DNA of 64,000 bases from Candidatus Thioglobus sp. REDSEA-S12_B1 (GTDB lineage Bacteria; Pseudomonadota; Gammaproteobacteria; PS1; Pseudothioglobaceae): assembly GCA_001628405.1 (NCBI GenBank), contig LURN01000011.1:1-64000 (forward strand). Direction: 5' to 3'. The notes beneath the pieces are model-generated. The model was not told the origin of the DNA and made no database searches. It saw only the letters and a program-made list of their open reading frames with translations. This document shows, one piece after another, positions 27,300 to 37,291 of the stretch. A program made the translations under genes and the position numbers. Within the stretch, counting starts at the first letter, position 1. Each line of letters opens with the position of its first letter.

Positions 27300-27644
27300 A
27301 TGGGAAAACTTACAACACATATACTTGATACTTCGATGGGCATGCCTGCTCGAGAAGTTGAAATAAGGCTTTATAAGCGAAATGATTCTTCCCAAACGCT
27401 GATTAAAACAGCGAAAACCAATGAAGATGGGCGATGCGATGAGCCTTTATTATCTGGCGATATATTTCAAGAAGGTTGTTACGAGCTTGAATTTATTGTT
27501 GACCAATATTATGCAAAAAAGGGGATTGATTGCCCTTTTTTAAAAGACGTCGTGATTCGTTTTTACATTTCAAGTAATGATGAAAACTATCATGTCCCAT
27601 TGCTTATATCGCCTTATGGTTATTCAACATACCGAGGAAGTTAG
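27300..27644 (+). CDS. uraH: 5-hydroxyisourate hydrolase
   Basis: A 114-residue transthyretin-like enzyme that hydrolyses 5-hydroxyisourate to OHCU. The N-terminal LTTHILDTSMGMPA gives the catalytic His and the C-terminal tetrapeptide YRGS is the family signature. HVPLLISPYGYSTYRGS supplies the second catalytic His and the end of the active site. No signal peptide is present, so it is cytoplasmic. The stop overlaps the GTG of xdhA (TAGTG). Confidence 0.96.
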   Translation: MGKLTTHILDTSMGMPAREVEIRLYKRNDSSQTLIKTAKTNEDGRCDEPLLSGDIFQEGCYELEFIVDQYYAKKGIDCPFLKDVVIRFYISSNDENYHVPLLISPYGYSTYRGS

Positions 27645-29119
27645 TGTCAATCTTATTAAATCAAAGCTTTATCCCATATGAGCTTGGGGAAATCAACCCA
27701 AACACAACAGTTCTTGAGTGGCTTAGAAGTAATCGATTGGTTGGCACCAAGGAGGGTTGTGCGTCTGGAGACTGCGGAGCTTGTACAGCAGTTATTGGTG
27801 AGCTTGTAACGGTCAATAAAAAGGATGTAATTCAATACAAAAGTATTAACACCTGCATAGCTCTTGCTTATACGCTTTTGGGTAAGCATTTGATTACAGT
27901 TGAGGGTTTAAAAGAGGGTGATGATCTTCATCCTGTACAGAAGGCAATGGTTACTGAAAATGGATCCCAATGCGGGTTTTGTACACCAGGCTTTGTGATG
28001 TCATTGTTTGCCATGTATCACAATGAAAAAGTTATTGATTTGACAAAGATTAATGATGCTTTGTCTGGAAATTTATGCAGGTGTACAGGCTACAAGCCTA
28101 TTATAAGTGCAGCATATTTGGCGCTTAGTGAAAAAGAAAAAGGAAGTCAGGATTTTTACGAAAGACACCAGGCAAAGTTTGTAGAATCTTTAGTTAAGCT
28201 CAGAAATGAAAAGGATGTTAGCTTGAGTTATGCTAAAGACCAAAAAACTCTTCTCTTTGATGCGCCGTCAAATATTCATAAGCTTTCTCAACTTTTGTCT
28301 GACAATCCATCAGCAAATATTCTGGCTGCTGGGACTGACTTAAATTTAGAGATTACCCAATCAATGAAGGAGTTTCCTCATATCGTCAGCGTGAATAGAG
28401 TCACAGAGCTTAAACAAATAGTTGATAACGGCTCTGAAATTGAAATTGGAGCCGCGGTGAGTTACGAGGAAGCTAAATCAATACTTGTTAAGCACTGGCC
28501 AAATTTAAATTCCTTTCTGCAGCGCTTTGCTTCCTTGCCAATAAAAAACTGGGCAACTATTGGTGGCAATATCGCTAATGCATCCCCAATAGGAGATATG
28601 GCGCCTGTTCTAATAGCCCTTGAGTCAAAACTCAAGCTTAGAAAGGGGGATTCGAGCCGGGTTATTGCATTGGAAGATTTTTTTATAAGTTATAAAAAAA
28701 CCTTATTGGAGTCTTCAGAATTTATTGAAAGTATCTTAATTCCGAAGCCATCCAGCGATGACCAATTAATTACTCACAAAATATCAAAAAGATATGAAGA
28801 TGACATATCAGCAGTCTGTATGGCCGTTAACGTCAAGAGTGATAAATCTAAGCCCTGCTCTGTAAAGATTGGGATGGGAGGAATGTCAGGTATACCTCAA
28901 AGGGCTATTGAGCTTGAAAAGGCTCTTTTAGATAATTGGAATAGTGAAGAGCTTAAATCAGTCGCCTACGAGGCTCTTAGTAAAGAGTTTTCGCCTTTCA
29001 CAGATGTAAGAGCATCTTCTGAGTATCGTCTGAGGGTCTCAGCTGGACTAGCTCAAAAAACTTCTTTGATAATGCAGGGGTATTCTGTTGAGGATCTTGC
29101 TCATTATTCGGAGCATTAA
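27644..29119 (+). CDS. xdhA: Xanthine dehydrogenase small subunit (2Fe-2S and FAD)
   Basis: A 491-residue protein starting with the GTG at 27644. Residues 1-160 hold two [2Fe-2S] clusters: a plant-type ferredoxin with EGCASGDCGACT and an all-helical domain with SQCGFCTPGF and NLCRCTGY. The FAD domain follows (residues 200-380) with ILAAGTDLNLE and IGGNIANASPIGDM. The CO-dehydrogenase flavoprotein C-terminal domain ends the chain. It passes electrons from the molybdenum site to NAD. It is encoded just before its large subunit. Confidence 0.95.
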   Translation: MSILLNQSFIPYELGEINPNTTVLEWLRSNRLVGTKEGCASGDCGACTAVIGELVTVNKKDVIQYKSINTCIALAYTLLGKHLITVEGLKEGDDLHPVQKAMVTENGSQCGFCTPGFVMSLFAMYHNEKVIDLTKINDALSGNLCRCTGYKPIISAAYLALSEKEKGSQDFYERHQAKFVESLVKLRNEKDVSLSYAKDQKTLLFDAPSNIHKLSQLLSDNPSANILAAGTDLNLEITQSMKEFPHIVSVNRVTELKQIVDNGSEIEIGAAVSYEEAKSILVKHWPNLNSFLQRFASLPIKNWATIGGNIANASPIGDMAPVLIALESKLKLRKGDSSRVIALEDFFISYKKTLLESSEFIESILIPKPSSDDQLITHKISKRYEDDISAVCMAVNVKSDKSKPCSVKIGMGGMSGIPQRAIELEKALLDNWNSEELKSVAYEALSKEFSPFTDVRASSEYRLRVSAGLAQKTSLIMQGYSVEDLAHYSEH

Positions 29120-29170
29120 ACGACATAATGGAGAGTTCATATTAAGCACAAAGGACAAAATTCAGAGCAA

Positions 29171-31450
29171 ATGAAAGGCGTAATTGGATTACCGCTTGAG
29201 CATGATAGTGCTCAAATGCATGTCCAGGGAAGTGCGCAATATATTGATGACATCTCAGTACCAAGTGGGACGCTTCATGTTGCTTTTGCCCTAAGCAATG
29301 TTGCGCATGGAAGGATTAAAAGTATTGACGTCAGTGCAGCCAAAAAGGCTGAGGGTGTTCATAGTGTTTTGATTGCAGAGGATATCGAAAATCTAATGAT
29401 TGGGCCTATCATTCATGATGAGCCCCTGCTAGCGTCAAAAGAAGTCTTGTTTTATGGTCAGGCAATCGCGGCTGTCTTGGCTGAGAGTCATGAACTAGCA
29501 AAAAAAGCCGCACTATTAGTTACCGCTGATGTCGAAGAGCTAAAGTCTATTGTCTCGATAGAAGATGCAATGGAAAGTAAAAGTTTTATTGATGAGCCAA
29601 TTATTGTTAGCACTGGTGACTCCAAAAAAGCCATTCAAAATGCGAAAAATGTTTTAACTGGATCACTCTCCATTGGCGGCCAAGAGCATTATTATCTTGA
29701 AGGGCAGGTTGCTATATCAATACCAACAGAGAGTAATGAAATGGTTGTCCATTCTTCCACTCAAAACCCTACTGAAGTCCAACATCTAGTGGCTCATGTC
29801 TTGGGTGTTCCTCAAAATGCAATTGAAGTTGTTACCAGAAGAATGGGGGGCGGTTTTGGCGGCAAAGAAACAGACTCTTCTCAATTGGCATGTATTTGCG
29901 CTATTTTTTCCGAAAAAACGAAGAAGCCTGTCAAAGCAAGATTATCCAGAAAAGATGATATTTTGTTGACAGGAAAGCGTCATGATTTTGAAGCAAATTA
30001 TGAGGTTGGTTATAGTGATGATGGGCTTATCGAAGGGATAACTATGGACCTTTCGGCAAGGTGTGGATACTCGTTAGATTTGTCAAAGGCGATTGTCTCT
30101 CGTGCTCTTTTTCATTCAGATAATGCATACTTCATTCCGAACGCAACTTTTACAGGTTATTTATGTAAAACTAACACTGCATCAAATACTGCTTTCAGAG
30201 GTTTTGGTGGTCCTCAAGGTATGCTTGCTATTGAAAATATAGTTGAAGAAATTTCTAATACACTTGGGATCGACCCATTACAAGTTCGAAGGACAAACTT
30301 CTACCAGAAAGATACCAATAATGTCACTCCTTATGATCAGGTAATCGAGGATAACATTATCGAGGAAATTACTGACGAATTGATTGATACTAGTAATTAT
30401 CATTCGAGAAGAAAAGAGATTGATAAATTCAACAAAGAAAATAAATTTTTAAAGAAAGGTCTCGCTTTTTCTCCAGTCAAGTTTGGTATTTCATTTACCA
30501 CCCAGCTTCTGAATCAAGCGGGCGCTTTAGTCAGTATCTATAAGGATGGCAGTATCTACTTAAATCATGGCGGAACAGAGATGGGCCAAGGTTTATTTGT
30601 CAAGGTAGCGCAGGTTGTTGCAAACGAATTTAGTGTCGATATTTCAAGAGTTAAAGTGTCCGCAACATCAACCGCAAAGGTGCCGAATACTTCACCGACT
30701 GCGGCCTCATCCGGCTCAGACCTGAATGGTATGGCAGCAAGAGAAGCCTGCCTTCGAATTAAGAGCAACTTAATTGACTTTGCTAAAGAATATTTCGGAG
30801 TCAGCGAGAGTTCTATTAAGTTTGAGGATTCCAAGCTTGTAGCAGGCAAAAAACAAATACCATTTAATGAATTTATCATGTTAGCCTACTTGAATCGAGT
30901 TGAGCTTTTTAGTAATGGCTTCTACAAAACTCCTAAAATTCATTTTGATCTTGACAAACAGAAAGGGCGACCATTCTTTTATTACTCCTATGGAGCTTGT
31001 GTCAGTGAGGTTATAGTGGATTGCTTAACAGGAGAGTACAAACTTCTGGGTGTTGATATTCTGCACGATGTAGGGGCTTCAATCAACCCTGCGATTGATA
31101 CTGGACAAATAGTTGGTGGCTATATTCAAGGAATGGGATGGCTATGCTCAGAAGAACTGAAATGGAGCGATTCAGGGGTCCTTCTTACAACAGGAGCTTC
31201 GACCTATAAGATTCCTGCAATTGGAGACACTCCGGAGCATTTTGAGGTCAAAATCAAGCCTAATATTTCAAATCACGAAAATACCATTCATAAGTCTAAG
31301 GCAGTTGGTGAGCCGCCTTTAATGCTTGCGATCTCAACTTGGCTCTCTATCAAAAATGCAATATATAACGCAGACAAAGAAAATATCAGCGGGCTGAATG
31401 CTCCAGCGAGCTTTGAGCAGGTGTTTTTTAGTTTAAATAAAACTTTTTAA
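29171..31450 (+). CDS. xdhB: Xanthine dehydrogenase large subunit (molybdopterin)
   Basis: A 759-residue molybdenum-binding subunit oxidising hypoxanthine and xanthine to urate. Family landmarks are HVQGSAQYIDDI, GQAIAAVLAES, GQEHYYLEGQ, RRMGGGFGGKETDS, TAFRGFGGPQG with the conserved Arg, and the near-C-terminal KAVGEPPLMLA containing the catalytic Glu. No signal peptide, so it is cytoplasmic. It is separated from xdhA by 51 bp and followed by xdhC after 9 bp, the usual xdhABC order. Confidence 0.95.
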   Translation: MKGVIGLPLEHDSAQMHVQGSAQYIDDISVPSGTLHVAFALSNVAHGRIKSIDVSAAKKAEGVHSVLIAEDIENLMIGPIIHDEPLLASKEVLFYGQAIAAVLAESHELAKKAALLVTADVEELKSIVSIEDAMESKSFIDEPIIVSTGDSKKAIQNAKNVLTGSLSIGGQEHYYLEGQVAISIPTESNEMVVHSSTQNPTEVQHLVAHVLGVPQNAIEVVTRRMGGGFGGKETDSSQLACICAIFSEKTKKPVKARLSRKDDILLTGKRHDFEANYEVGYSDDGLIEGITMDLSARCGYSLDLSKAIVSRALFHSDNAYFIPNATFTGYLCKTNTASNTAFRGFGGPQGMLAIENIVEEISNTLGIDPLQVRRTNFYQKDTNNVTPYDQVIEDNIIEEITDELIDTSNYHSRRKEIDKFNKENKFLKKGLAFSPVKFGISFTTQLLNQAGALVSIYKDGSIYLNHGGTEMGQGLFVKVAQVVANEFSVDISRVKVSATSTAKVPNTSPTAASSGSDLNGMAAREACLRIKSNLIDFAKEYFGVSESSIKFEDSKLVAGKKQIPFNEFIMLAYLNRVELFSNGFYKTPKIHFDLDKQKGRPFFYYSYGACVSEVIVDCLTGEYKLLGVDILHDVGASINPAIDTGQIVGGYIQGMGWLCSEELKWSDSGVLLTTGASTYKIPAIGDTPEHFEVKIKPNISNHENTIHKSKAVGEPPLMLAISTWLSIKNAIYNADKENISGLNAPASFEQVFFSLNKTF

Positions 31451-31459
31451 AAGTTAATT

Positions 31460-32554
31460 ATGAACAGTTGGCTCAAGCACCTAAGGACTGCAATTGCATT
31501 AAATAATGGCTTTGTTTTAATCACGATTATTGCCACTAAAGGATCTACCCCATGTAGTCATGGAGATAAGATTGTCTATACAGATAATGAGGTTATTTTC
31601 GGAAGTATTGGTGGTGGGAATCTTGAATATAAAGCATTATCTACTGCCAAAGAAATGCTTAATCTTAATGATAACAGTAATCAACTTATTAAGTACCCTT
31701 TGGGCGCAACTCTAGGGCAGTGCTGTGGTGGCTATGTAAAGGTTTTATTTGAAAGTTTCGTAGGGAATTATTCCTCTCTTAAGGGTGAAGACTCTTGGGT
31801 TGAAAAAGTTTCAAGGTATTACATTGAAAGTGAAGATTTTATTCTTGCGACGAGCATTGATAATGATAAAGACTCAAAATTAGACAAGCAAAAATTTCTC
31901 TTAAAACAAAACGACTTCTATTCTTCATCAGAAGATAAACAATTATCAAACTTCGTTAAAGATCACTCATTGAAACTATTGCAAAATTCTCAGTGCTCTA
32001 CTTTAATTGAGTTTGAGAATGAGTCAGGTTCAGGTTCTACGATATGTTTGGAAAAGGTTGTCTCCAGTGAACTCCTTCCTGTAGCAATTTTCGGTGCCGG
32101 ACATATATCTCGTGCATTGATGCCAATCCTTATTAATCTTCCAATTAAATTATTTTGGATCGATGACCGTCAAGAGCAATTCGATAAATTTCAGGGAGAT
32201 ACCTCACAAATAAAAATTATTTGTGATGATATGGTGGAAATTACTTCAGATCTTCCAGATAATGTCTATTGTCTTGTGATAACTTATAGCCATCAAATAG
32301 ATTTTGAGGTTTGTGAAAAAATGATTATTCAAAATAACTTTAGTTATTTGGGTATGATTGGGTCATCCATTAAAGGGAATAAGTTTAGGGATCGATTTAA
32401 ACAAAAAAATTATTCAGAAGAAGTGATCAATAAATTTACTTGTCCAATTGGTGAAAAACATAAATTTTTGAAATCTCCAACTGCAATTGCAGTCACAATT
32501 GCAATGGACTTAATGAACTTTATTGAACATAAAAAGCAGATTGAAGCTCTATGA
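31460..32554 (+). CDS. xdhC: Xanthine dehydrogenase maturation protein XdhC
   Basis: A 364-residue accessory factor that binds and sulfurates the molybdenum cofactor for the large subunit. An N-terminal XdhC/CoxI domain contains TIIATKGSTPCSHGDKIVY and SIGGGNLEYKAL with the Cys-Cys region GQCCGGYV. A C-terminal Rossmann-like domain follows with VAIFGAGHISRAL and SYLGMIGSSIKGNKFRDR. It is longer than E. coli-type XdhC relatives by an insertion of charged residues near 120-180. Its end overlaps the next ATPase gene by 4 bp. Confidence 0.92.
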   Translation: MNSWLKHLRTAIALNNGFVLITIIATKGSTPCSHGDKIVYTDNEVIFGSIGGGNLEYKALSTAKEMLNLNDNSNQLIKYPLGATLGQCCGGYVKVLFESFVGNYSSLKGEDSWVEKVSRYYIESEDFILATSIDNDKDSKLDKQKFLLKQNDFYSSSEDKQLSNFVKDHSLKLLQNSQCSTLIEFENESGSGSTICLEKVVSSELLPVAIFGAGHISRALMPILINLPIKLFWIDDRQEQFDKFQGDTSQIKIICDDMVEITSDLPDNVYCLVITYSHQIDFEVCEKMIIQNNFSYLGMIGSSIKGNKFRDRFKQKNYSEEVINKFTCPIGEKHKFLKSPTAIAVTIAMDLMNFIEHKKQIEAL

Positions 32555-34050
32555 ATTATCAACTAGAAGTATCCAATATTACTAAATCCTACGGCGATCT
32601 GAAGGCTAATGATGATGTTTCTTTGAACATTAAAGATTCTAGCATTCATGCACTTCTTGGAGAAAATGGAGCTGGCAAATCAACTTTAGTTAAGATAATT
32701 TATGGCTCTTTAATGCCAGACAGTGGAGAAATGAAATGGGATGGCAGTAACTACAACCCTAAGAGCCCATTCGAAGCCAGAGAGAATGGAATTGCAATGG
32801 TCTTTCAACACTTCTCACTTTTTGAGTCTTTGACTGTTGAAGAGAACATTATTTTGGGCTTAGACGGGGTGGGTCTGAATGAAAACTTTACCGATGAAAT
32901 CCTTAAATATTCAAAGCAGTATGGTCTAGATATAAATCCTCAACAAGTGGTTGGTGATCTGTCCGTTGGAGCTCGGCAAAGAGTCGAGATAATACGTTGC
33001 TTGCTTCAAAAGCCTAAGCTATTGATAATGGATGAGCCCACTTCGGTTCTCACACCACAAGAGGTTTCTGATTTGTTTGTTACGCTTAGAAAGCTAGCAG
33101 ATGATGGCTGTTCAATTCTTTACATCTCTCACAAACTAGAAGAGGTTCGAGAAATTTGTAGTGAAGCAACAATCCTAAGAGGAGGTAAGCTAGTTCAAAG
33201 TTGTGTACCGCAAGAGCATAGTCAAAAAGAACTAGCTGAAATGATGATTGGAAAGAAGCTCACAGAACTTGCAAGAAGTAATATTAATACAGGGTCAGAT
33301 ATTTTTTCAATCAAGAATCTTAGCTGCCCAAGCGACGACATGTTTGGTGTTGATTTAACTGATATTTCTTTAACCTTAAAGCAGGGTAGTATTGTTGGTA
33401 TTGCTGGAGTTGCAGGTAATGGTCAAGATGAGTTAATGGAGCTTCTTATTGGTGAAAAAGCTACTGATAACGATGTGCTTTATTTTGATGGTCATGATAT
33501 TGGCTCCTTAAATTCACATGAGAGACGACAACTTTCAATGTTCTTTATTCCAGAAGAGCGTTTAGGTCATGGTGCGGTTCCTGATATGTCTCTTGACGAG
33601 AATATGTTGTTGAGTAGACCAGAGTCAGACAAAATGACCAGTCGTGATGTTATAGATTGGGATATTGTCTCTACTTTTACGCAGAAAGTTATTAGCGACT
33701 TTGATGTTCAAACACCTTCTGGCAGAATGCTAGCAAAATCTCTTTCTGGAGGTAATTTACAAAAATTTATGGTTGGCAGAGAGCTTATAAGAAAACCAAA
33801 ACTTCTCATTGTTTCTCAGCCCACCTGGGGAGTTGATGCTGGATCAGCTAACAATATCCATCAGTCGCTAATCGCTCTAGCAGATCAAGGGTCAGCAATA
33901 CTTATTATCTCTCAAGATTTAGACGAAATATTAAGCTTATGTGAGCAAATACATGTTCTTTCAGAGGGTAGGCTTTCAGATGCTGTTGATATGAAAAAGG
34001 ATGGATTAGAGAAAATCTCACAGCTTATGGTGGGAGGTGAAAGCTCATGA
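32551..34050 (+). CDS. BMP-type ABC transporter ATPase, double domain (purine operon)
   Basis: A 499-residue fused double ABC protein. The first half has Walker A GENGAGKS, FQHFSLFES at the Q-loop, signature LSVGARQR and Walker B LLIMDEPTSVL. The second half has GVAGNGQD in place of Walker A, LSGGNLQK and LLIVSQPTWGVD. The set is homologous to the nucleoside importer on the minus strand but its place between xdhC and the purine enzymes suggests a purine base, nucleoside or ureide substrate. It overlaps its neighbours by 4 bp on both sides. Confidence 0.9.
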   Translation: MNYQLEVSNITKSYGDLKANDDVSLNIKDSSIHALLGENGAGKSTLVKIIYGSLMPDSGEMKWDGSNYNPKSPFEARENGIAMVFQHFSLFESLTVEENIILGLDGVGLNENFTDEILKYSKQYGLDINPQQVVGDLSVGARQRVEIIRCLLQKPKLLIMDEPTSVLTPQEVSDLFVTLRKLADDGCSILYISHKLEEVREICSEATILRGGKLVQSCVPQEHSQKELAEMMIGKKLTELARSNINTGSDIFSIKNLSCPSDDMFGVDLTDISLTLKQGSIVGIAGVAGNGQDELMELLIGEKATDNDVLYFDGHDIGSLNSHERRQLSMFFIPEERLGHGAVPDMSLDENMLLSRPESDKMTSRDVIDWDIVSTFTQKVISDFDVQTPSGRMLAKSLSGGNLQKFMVGRELIRKPKLLIVSQPTWGVDAGSANNIHQSLIALADQGSAILIISQDLDEILSLCEQIHVLSEGRLSDAVDMKKDGLEKISQLMVGGESS

Positions 34051-35117
34051 TTAAGCTAATCCCAAGGGTTGAAAACTCTAAAGCGATGATTTTATTATCT
34101 CCATTGCTTGCACTGACACTAACCGCGGTATCAGCATTAATAATATTTATCTTTATTTTGGATGACATTAAAGTTTCAAGCGTTTTTTTCACGCTATTTG
34201 TTTTACCACTGACTGACTCCTACTTATTCCCAGAATTATTAGTAAAGGCAGCCCCATTAATGATTATTGGTCTTGGTTTATCAATTGGCTTTAGGGCCGG
34301 AATATGGAATATTGGAGCTGAGGGTCAGTATGTCATTGGTGGAATTGCAGGCGGTGCGGTTGGCCTATATTTTTATAATGTTGAGGGTTTTTGGCTCTTA
34401 CCTTTAATGGCCTTGGCGTCAATCATAGGAGGAATGCTTTATGCGAGTATTGCTGCTTTTCTTCGTATTAGATACCAGGTGAATGAAATTCTGGTTACTC
34501 TTATGTTGACCTATGTTGCTGTTCTATTTCTAAGTGCAATGCTTCAGGGTCCTTTGAGAAATCCTGCTGGATTTAATTTTCCCGAGAGTAGGATATTTCA
34601 TGACAGTGCAATGCTCCCAATTATATGGGAGGGGACTCGTTTACATATTGGATTTATTTTGGCCATTATTCTCTCATTGGTTGCATGGTTCGGAATTAAA
34701 AAACATATGTTTGGAATGCAAATTAAGATTACTGGTAGTGCTCCTAGGGCTGCTAAATTTGCTGGATTTAATGACAATAAAACTGTTCTTTATTCTTTGC
34801 TAATTTCTGGGGGTTTGGCCGGGTTAGCTGGCTTCTTTGAAGCTTCTGGTCCTGCGGGTCAATTAACACCTGGTCTCCCGCAATTCTACGGTTTTACTGC
34901 CATTATTGTTGCCTTCCTAGCTCGATTGCATCCGATTGGAATTGTGTTCTCTTCTTTGTTGATTGCGCTTAGCTATGTGGGCGGTGAGGAAGTCCAGATT
35001 GAATATAACCTGCCAAGTTCGATTACTCAAATTTTTCAGGGGATGCTTTTATTTTATTTCCTCGCTTGCGACATCCTAATTAAATATAAAGTTGTGTTAA
35101 ATAAAACAAAAGACTAA
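34047..35117 (+). CDS. BMP-type ABC transporter permease (purine operon), first subunit
   Basis: A 356-residue inner-membrane permease. The GLSIGFRAGIWNIGAEGQ motif is the form of the NIGxEGQ signature used by BMP-type systems. The coupling segment KKHMFGMQIKITGSAPRAAKFAG lies in the expected cytoplasmic loop. About eight to ten hydrophobic helices. It is the counterpart of the nucleoside permease at 16980-18080, and overlaps the ATPase gene by 4 bp and precedes its partner by 5 bp. Confidence 0.9.
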   Translation: MIKLIPRVENSKAMILLSPLLALTLTAVSALIIFIFILDDIKVSSVFFTLFVLPLTDSYLFPELLVKAAPLMIIGLGLSIGFRAGIWNIGAEGQYVIGGIAGGAVGLYFYNVEGFWLLPLMALASIIGGMLYASIAAFLRIRYQVNEILVTLMLTYVAVLFLSAMLQGPLRNPAGFNFPESRIFHDSAMLPIIWEGTRLHIGFILAIILSLVAWFGIKKHMFGMQIKITGSAPRAAKFAGFNDNKTVLYSLLISGGLAGLAGFFEASGPAGQLTPGLPQFYGFTAIIVAFLARLHPIGIVFSSLLIALSYVGGEEVQIEYNLPSSITQIFQGMLLFYFLACDILIKYKVVLNKTKD

Positions 35118-35122
35118 AGACT

Positions 35123-36052
35123 ATGAATGAAAGCCTATTTATAAGTATTATTATTGGAATAACGATTGCTTCGACGCCACTAATTTTTGCTGCAATTGGC
35201 GAATTATTAGTGGAGCGGTCTGGTGTTCTTAATCTTGGGGTAGAGGGCATGATGATTGTTGGTGCTCTTCTAGGCTTCATAGTGCAATTTCATACTGGGA
35301 GTCCCTATTTAGCTGTTTTAGCTGCTCTTTTAGGAGGTATGGCCATTTCCTCTATTTTCGCTTTTTTAACTCAATTTTTACTGACTAATCAGGTCGCAAC
35401 TGGGCTTGCACTAACTCTTTTTGGACTAGGTTTATCAGCGTTTGCTGGTCGTGGATATACTGAAGAAACAATTGTTCTAATTAAAGCTATCCATATTCCA
35501 TTCTTGTCTGATATTCCAGTTATTGGTCCTTTAATCTTCTCGCTGAATCCTCTTGTTTATTTGGCACTTGTAATGGTTTATTTGGTATGGTGGTTTCTTT
35601 ATAAAACCAAGCAAGGGCTCATATTGCGTTCAATCGGGGATAACCATGATGCAGCTCACGCAATCGGTCATAACGTAGTTAGGTATAGATTTATGGCTAT
35701 CTTGTTCGGAGGAGCTATGGCTGGACTTGGCGGTGCTTTCTTGTCACTTGTTCAGGTCCCAATTTGGGGTGAAGACATGACTGCGGGTAGGGGATGGATT
35801 GCACTTGGGCTGGTAGTTTTTGCTTCATGGCTACCATTCAGAATTATTTTGGGAGCCATTTTATTTGGCGGGATAACCGTCCTCCAGCTTCATGCCCAAG
35901 GCTTCGATATAAGAATAAGTGCCCAATATTTATCAATGTTGCCTTATCTTGCAACCATTATCATACTAGTGAGTTTAAGAATAAGACTAAAAAATAAAAC
36001 AAATCGCACAGTACCCAATTGTTTGGGTAGAATATTTCATTCAACATCCTAG
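35123..36052 (+). CDS. BMP-type ABC transporter permease (purine operon), second subunit
   Basis: A 309-residue permease with FAAIGELLVERSGVLNLGVEG near the start and the coupling loop TKQGLILRSIGDNHDAAHAIG. It completes the heterodimeric channel with the previous product. A 7-bp hairpin (36012-36018 with 36023-36029) lies in its last codons without a T-run; it could affect processing between this gene and the binding-protein gene. The C-terminal tail RTVPNCLGRIFHSTS is unusual and may be a non-conserved extension. Confidence 0.9.
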   Translation: MNESLFISIIIGITIASTPLIFAAIGELLVERSGVLNLGVEGMMIVGALLGFIVQFHTGSPYLAVLAALLGGMAISSIFAFLTQFLLTNQVATGLALTLFGLGLSAFAGRGYTEETIVLIKAIHIPFLSDIPVIGPLIFSLNPLVYLALVMVYLVWWFLYKTKQGLILRSIGDNHDAAHAIGHNVVRYRFMAILFGGAMAGLGGAFLSLVQVPIWGEDMTAGRGWIALGLVVFASWLPFRIILGAILFGGITVLQLHAQGFDIRISAQYLSMLPYLATIIILVSLRIRLKNKTNRTVPNCLGRIFHSTS

Positions 36053-36111
36053 ATTGATGATTGTATTTTTAAAAGTAAGTAATTTTGTTCAACAACTAAA
36101 GGAGAAGAAGT

Positions 36112-37194
36112 ATGTCTATTAGTAGATTCTCTAGTATTTTAAAACTATCTTTTTTGAGTGTAGTTTTAGCGTTTACTAGTAATGTCTCAGCTGATCCTGT
36201 TAAAGCTGCTTTTGTCTATATTGGTCCAACAGGTGACCATGGATGGACTTTTGCGCATGACGAAGGGGTTAAGTATGCAAAGGAAAAGTTAGGTGATGAC
36301 GTCATCATGACAACGATTGAAAACGTTGCGGAGAACTCTGACTCTGAGAGAGTTATTACCAGCCTTGCGAGAAAAAATGATATTGTATTTACAACATCAT
36401 TCGGTTATATGAATCCAACTGTTAAAGTTGCAAAGCGCTATCCAGACGTTAAGTTTGAGCACGCTACTGGTTACATGTTAGAGGATAACTTATCTGTCTA
36501 TTCAGCGAGATTCTATGAAGGAAGACATGTTATTGGTAAGATTGCTGGAAGAATGACAAAGAGCAATGTTATCGGTTACATTGCATCATTCCCAATTCCT
36601 GAAGTAATTCGTGGAATCAACTCTGCATTTTTAGCTGCTAAGTCAGTTAATCCTGACGTCCAAATAAAGGTTGTTTGGGTTTACACTTGGTATGATCCAG
36701 GTAAGGAAGCGGATGCTGCTAACGCTCTAATTGCTCAAGGTGCTGACGTACTGATGCAACACACTGACTCTACTGCTGCAATGTCAGTTGCTGAGGAGAA
36801 AGGTATCTATGCATTCGGTCAGGCTTCAAACATGCGTGAATGGGGTCCAAACGCTCAGTTGACAGGAATTATCAATGATTGGGGTCCTTACTATGCAGAT
36901 AGAATTGCTGCAGTAAGAGATGGAACTTGGACTTCTTCTGACACATTTGCAGGTGTTCAGCAAGGAATGGTTAAGTTTGCTCCAATGAACAATAATATGC
37001 CTACAGAAGTCAAGAATGAGGCAATGCAAACTATTATTGACTTGTCAATGGGTAAAGTTCATCCATTTACCGGTCCAATTAATAAGCAAGATGGTAGCCC
37101 ATGGCTAGCAGAAGGCGAAACGCCTCCTAACTTCCCTGATCTACTGACAATGGATTTCTATGTAGAGGGTATTGACAGTAAGTATCCAAACTAA
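36112..37194 (+). CDS. BMP-family substrate-binding protein (purine operon)
   Basis: A 360-residue periplasmic protein. AAAGGAG at 36098-36104 precedes the ATG at 36112. The signal peptide ends near VSA-D. Family landmarks are FVYIGPTGDHGWTFAHDEG, VFTTSFGYMNPTVKVA, FEHATGY, IGYIASFPIPEVIRGINSAF and VLMQHTDSTAAMSVAEEKG, the last like the ligand-lobe pattern of BMP-type purine binders. Here the binding-protein gene comes last in the operon, the reverse of the other importers in the window, and is followed by a terminator. Confidence 0.9.
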   Translation: MSISRFSSILKLSFLSVVLAFTSNVSADPVKAAFVYIGPTGDHGWTFAHDEGVKYAKEKLGDDVIMTTIENVAENSDSERVITSLARKNDIVFTTSFGYMNPTVKVAKRYPDVKFEHATGYMLEDNLSVYSARFYEGRHVIGKIAGRMTKSNVIGYIASFPIPEVIRGINSAFLAAKSVNPDVQIKVVWVYTWYDPGKEADAANALIAQGADVLMQHTDSTAAMSVAEEKGIYAFGQASNMREWGPNAQLTGIINDWGPYYADRIAAVRDGTWTSSDTFAGVQQGMVKFAPMNNNMPTEVKNEAMQTIIDLSMGKVHPFTGPINKQDGSPWLAEGETPPNFPDLLTMDFYVEGIDSKYPN

Positions 37195-37212
37195 AATTCA
37201 TTAGTTGATATT

Positions 37213-37247
37213 AAAAGCGCGTCTCATTTTAAGGCGCGCTTTTTTTA
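37213..37247 (+). terminator. Intrinsic terminator at end of purine operon
   Basis: The stem 37213-37221 pairs with 37235-37243 (AAAAGCGCG/CGCGCTTTT) around a 13-nt loop, then a T-run. It separates the plus-strand purine operon from the convergent tatABC operon and may serve both directions weakly. Confidence 0.88.
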
Positions 37248-37291
37248 TGCAAGAATAAAAAAAGTAAAGTAGAGATTATTTAAATAACTAA

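Noticed and set aside
36012-36029. Hairpin as a terminator between the purine permease and its binding protein
   Set aside because: The 7-bp stem has no T-run and lies inside the permease coding end; the true terminator is at 37213-37247.
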